From positions 1-24,467 of the forward strand of contig JBMNNU010000010.1 in assembly GCA_050942695.1 (NCBI GenBank): 24,467 bases of DNA, read 5' to 3'. The notes under the pieces were generated by a model that saw only the letters and a list, made by a program, of their open reading frames with translations, did not search any database and was not told the origin of the DNA. A program made the position numbers and the translations under genes. Source of the DNA: JBMNNU01 sp050942695. Its GTDB lineage: Bacteria > Chloroflexota > UBA6077. Positions 21,959-24,467 of this stretch are shown here, piece after piece; the stretch's first letter is position 1; the number at the start of each line of letters is the position of its first letter.

Positions 21959-22562
21959 CTCTCACCAACCTGGCGAAGTTCTCATAGATACGAACCCCTA
22001 AGGCGCCGCTCTTCTCCGGGTGAAACTGAGTCCCCATCAGCTTTCCAGAAGCTACAGCCGAAGTAAATGGAATGCCATATTCCGTTTCTCCGATCACGAC
22101 AGAGCGATCCTCAGGGTCTACGAAGAAGGAATGCACGAAGTAAAAAAAGGAATCGCTAGCGATCCCATCCCAAAGAGGGTGCTGGGAGCTTTGGCGGACA
22201 GTGTTCCAACCCATGTGAGGGACTTTGAGCCCCATGGGCAACCTGCGAACGCGCCCTGGTAAAATATTCAGACATTGCTCGCCATCGCCCTCCTCGCTCT
22301 CACTGAAGAGGACCTGGAGCCCCATGCAGACGCCAAGGAACGGGATACCTCGATCGATAACATCTTTTATCGGGTCGACCAGATTCAACCGGCGCAGCCC
22401 TTTCATAATGCCGCTAGCCGAACCAACACCCGGCAAGATTACCCCTCTTGCCTTAACAACGACCTCCGGGTCGCTGGTTAGGTGAGATTCAAACCCCAAT
22501 CTTTCAAGGGCTTTCTGCACACTTCTCAGGTTACCTGCGCCGTAGTCAACGATTGCGATCAC
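21930..22562 (-). CDS. hisH: Imidazole glycerol phosphate synthase subunit HisH
   Basis: A 210-residue class I glutamine amidotransferase that supplies ammonia to HisF. The nucleophile Cys79 is in FLGVCMGLQVLF. The His181 and Glu183 pair is in QFHPEKSGALG, completing the triad. The opening IAIVDYGAGNLRSVQKAL and GVILPGVGSA are typical. The start is GTG with GGAGA five bases upstream. It lies 22 bp after prfB and overlaps hisA by 29 bp, so the his genes probably share a transcript with prfB. Confidence 0.96.
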   Translation of the reverse strand: MIAIVDYGAGNLRSVQKALERLGFESHLTSDPEVVVKARGVILPGVGSASGIMKGLRRLNLVDPIKDVIDRGIPFLGVCMGLQVLFSESEEGDGEQCLNILPGRVRRLPMGLKVPHMGWNTVRQSSQHPLWDGIASDSFFYFVHSFFVDPEDRSVVIGETEYGIPFTSAVASGKLMGTQFHPEKSGALGVRIYENFARLVRDGFPSNTGC

Positions 22563-22584
22563 GATGTCTCCAAGTTGTTATCGA

Positions 22585-23689
22585 TTACGCTTCCTGGCCG
22601 ATCTGCGACGAGAGGTACCCCGTTATCAATTCATCCAGATCGCCGTTCAGGACGGCGTTGACGTCACTAGTCTCGATATTGGTGCGGTGGTCTTTGACCA
22701 TCGTATAGGGGTGCATGACGTAAGACCGGATCTGGTTCCCCCACTCGGCCTCAACATGTTCGCCCCTGAGCTTAGCTTTCTCCTGCTCCATCTTTTGCCG
22801 CTCCATATCTAGAAGTCGAGCGGTCAGGATCTTCATCGCCGTCTCTCGGTTTTGAACCTGCGAGCGCTCATTCTGGCAGGTTGCAACGATCCCCGTTGGG
22901 ATATGTGTAAGCCGCACCGCGCAGCTAGTCTTGTTCACATTCTGCCCACCGGCGCCAGTAGCCCTGTAGACATCCATTCGAATGTCATCCGGCGGGATCT
23001 GAAGCTCGATAGTATCCTCAACCTCGGGCATTACCTCTACCGAAGCGAAGGATGTGTGGCGTCGGTGCGCACTGTCGAAGGGCGATAGCCGGACTAATCG
23101 GTGGACGCCCTTTTCTGCGTGCATGTAACCGTATGCGTAAGGACCGGAAATCTCGAGCGTTACACTCTTGATACCGGCTTCCTCCCCCTCGGAGAGATCC
23201 AGCACCTCGGTCTTGAACCCGTGCCGTTCAGCCCATCGCAGGTACATCCGAAGAAGCATCTCTGCCCAGTCCTGGGAGTCTACCCCTCCAGCCCCCGCAT
23301 AGATCGCTACGATCGCGTCTCGACGATCGTAGGGGCCGTTCAGCAGTAGTTGGAACTCTCGCTGTTCGACCTCCTTTTGGATCTCCTGGGCTGAGTTTTC
23401 TAACTCCTGAGCGATGCTCTCGTCGGATTCCTCCAGAGCGAGGTCTGCCAACTCTACCATATCGGAGATCTTTTGGCATAGCCCCTGCCAGGTGCTGACC
23501 TCATCTCGCAGTTCGGCCAACTGTTTCAGTGTTTTCTGCGCCTCTTCTGGATCGTCCCACAGTTCCGGGGATGAGGCTGCCTTCTCTAAACGCGCAAGTT
23601 CCTCTTCTTTGCTGGCGAGGTCAAAGACGCACCATTAAATCTCTAATTTTGGCTTCAAGAGCAGCCAATTGCTGTCGTGTTTCGATCAA
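22585..23689 (-). CDS. prfB: Peptide chain release factor 2, programmed +1 frameshift
   Basis: The full protein is read in two frames. It starts at TTG 23689-23687, with SD AAAGGAG nine bases before it and an in-frame TGA just upstream. The first 22 codons (IETRQQLAALEAKIRDLMVR, then Leu) run to CTT and an in-frame TGA at 23623-23621. A +1 shift gives GAC and a 345-residue frame to 22585, in total 367 residues, normal for RF2. Domain 2 has LVRLSPFDSAHRRHTSF with the SPF stop-recognition tripeptide. Domain 3 has the peptidyl-hydrolysis motif ATGAGGQNVNKTSCAVRLTH. RF2 releases peptides at UGA and UAA, and low RF2 favours the shift, giving feedback control. The 311-residue frame starting at 23520 is an incomplete reading. 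Confidence 0.93.
23620..23635 (-). promoter_or_regulatory. prfB recoding site (CTT TGA C)
   Basis: Read on the minus strand, 23635 to 23620 is ATGGTGCGTCTTTGAC. CTT TGA C is the canonical slippery site. The six bases ATGGTG occupy the place of the internal SD (AGGGGG in Escherichia coli), with the same three-base spacing before CTT. The GGTG core gives only a weak anti-SD match, so shift efficiency may rest mainly on the slow UGA-C context. Confidence 0.88.
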
Positions 23690-23724
23690 AACAGTTCACT
23701 CCTTTGCTCACTTAAGTCGACATA

Positions 23725-23748
23725 GGGGCGGGACACTATGCCCGCCCC
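23725..23748 (-). repeat. 8-bp GC hairpin between nfi and prfB
   Basis: GGGGCGGG (23725-23732) and CCCGCCCC (23741-23748) are perfect inverted copies with an eight-base loop. Read on the minus strand it lies after nfi and upstream of the prfB SD. No T run follows in that direction. A related GCCAGCCCCTACAC at about 23788-23801 faces TAGGGGCGGG at the left. The 80-bp gap therefore looks like a small dispersed repeat rather than a simple terminator. Confidence 0.45.
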
Positions 23749-23804
23749 GTTATTATCAATACCTGTAGTACCGGGCTAACAGATCTGCCAGCCCCTACAC
23801 ATTT

Positions 23805-24458
23805 TCACGATATCTGCCCGGCGACATTATGGGCTAAACGGGTCGGTTCCGGGATGCGCTGGCCTGGTAGGGTGCAGCGCATGACCATCTCGACAGCCGT
23901 TGCTAGCGAAACCATGTGCCCCACAGATATGAAAATGGGTTTTACACCCTGTTTCGTCCGCAGGACGGTTCCGATAACCTCTCCCTTATCTATCAAAGGA
24001 GTGGTAGAGCCCCTTTCGGTACCCAAGTCATCGTACTTGCCAACAAGTCGCGATTTTGCGCAACCGATAGTCGGTTTATCTAAAATTACCCCCAGGTCGG
24101 AGGCGATTCCAAGCCGTCTTGGATGCGCTCTTCCCTGCCCATCGACCAGGATTAGGTCTGGTTGCTTTTTCAGCGCCCTCAGAGCATCCAGCATCAATGG
24201 GGCCTCACGAAACGATAGAAATCCCGGAACGTAGGGAAAAGCGATGGGGCCCTGAGCGCAGCCTTGCTCGACCAGTTCAAGTTCGGGAAACGACAGTAAA
24301 ACAGCGGCGGCTTTGGCTTGCCCGGTAGCCCTGACCCCCGAAATGTCGACGCCGGCAACATAATCGATCTCGCCGAATTGGTCGGTTTCAACAACCAGTT
24401 TGCTGAGTCGCTCTTGAACGGCTTTGGCTTCGTCGATCGATATGTTCCATGAGTGCAT
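23805..24458 (-). CDS. nfi: Endonuclease V (deoxyinosine 3' endonuclease)
   Basis: A 217-residue endonuclease V, which nicks DNA (or RNA) one base 3' of inosine to start repair of deaminated adenine. The metal-binding acids are present: Asp38 (YVAGVDISG), Glu85 (YVPGFLSFREAP) and Asp106 (LILVDGQGRAHPRR). The base-wedge Tyr76 in FPYVPG and Lys135 in TIGCAKSRL are also in place. The usual ASH segment after AHPRRLGI reads ASD here (Asp121), an uncommon change next to the active site. The ATG is nine bases from the window edge, so its SD cannot be fully judged. It is the first visible gene of the minus-strand group and is separated from prfB by 115 bp holding a hairpin. Confidence 0.93.
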   Translation of the reverse strand: MHSWNISIDEAKAVQERLSKLVVETDQFGEIDYVAGVDISGVRATGQAKAAAVLLSFPELELVEQGCAQGPIAFPYVPGFLSFREAPLMLDALRALKKQPDLILVDGQGRAHPRRLGIASDLGVILDKPTIGCAKSRLVGKYDDLGTERGSTTPLIDKGEVIGTVLRTKQGVKPIFISVGHMVSLATAVEMVMRCTLPGQRIPEPTRLAHNVAGQIS

Positions 24459-24467
24459 TACAGGTCC

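Noticed and set aside
1..24467. tRNA or rRNA genes, integrase, transposase or prophage genes
   Set aside because: None recognised on either strand. All large open regions are accounted for by housekeeping or sugar genes.

Overview
The window looks like a chromosomal segment of a moderately GC-rich bacterium with dense operons, many TTG/GTG starts and clear Shine-Dalgarno (SD) sites. The gene content is a complete V/A-type ATPase operon, the radical SAM/DUF2344 pair beside rplU-rpmA, rpmE next to a DUF1385 gene, and prfB with hisHAF. I infer a Chloroflexota-like (Anaerolineae-like) or other deep-branching thermophile-related lineage. This is an inference from gene families and neighbourhood, not from a marker-gene comparison.

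Layout. (1) 1-6187, plus strand: a surface-sugar operon. It holds the tail of an upstream gene, a GT9 heptosyltransferase-like protein, two GT4 glycosyltransferases, a GT2 glycosyltransferase, an SDR oxidoreductase and a GHMP kinase related to heptose-7-phosphate kinase. The kinase reading frame is cut by one TGA at 6062-6064, and the usual C-terminal tail continues in frame behind it to 6187. (2) 6292-15058, plus strand: all nine V/A-ATPase subunits in the order H(G)-C-I-K-F-E-A-B-D, mostly overlapping or nearly so, with a GC-rich repeat hairpin between A and B. A UspA-like gene follows, behind a degenerate 7-bp-period repeat. (3) 15721-19470, plus strand: a radical SAM protein (TIGR03960 type) and its partner (TIGR03936/DUF2344). 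Then comes a 469-bp non-coding stretch with a promoter and a strongly structured leader, followed by rplU, rpmA and rpmE, closed by a textbook intrinsic terminator at 19485-19523. (4) 19567-20460, plus strand: a DUF1385 (YqhQ-like) membrane protein. (5) 24458-20457, minus strand: nfi (endonuclease V), prfB, hisH, hisA and hisF. hisF converges on the DUF1385 gene so closely that the two stop codons share the four bases TTAA.

How the parts work together: region 1 makes and polymerises activated sugars, probably heptose-type, for a cell-surface glycan. Region 2 couples ATP to an ion gradient across the membrane. Region 3 joins a tRNA/ribosome-linked radical SAM pair to ribosomal proteins. Region 5 combines inosine repair, translation termination and the central steps of histidine synthesis.

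The two most informative recoding-type observations are these. prfB uses the CTT TGA C +1 programmed frameshift, from an upstream TTG start, and gives a 367-residue RF2. The sugar kinase has an in-frame TGA, also followed by C, where cysteine is expected. I did not find a convincing undescribed defence or mobile system. The most notable unexplained features are the kinase stop codon, the rplU leader, the heptad repeats and several inverted repeats at operon junctions.
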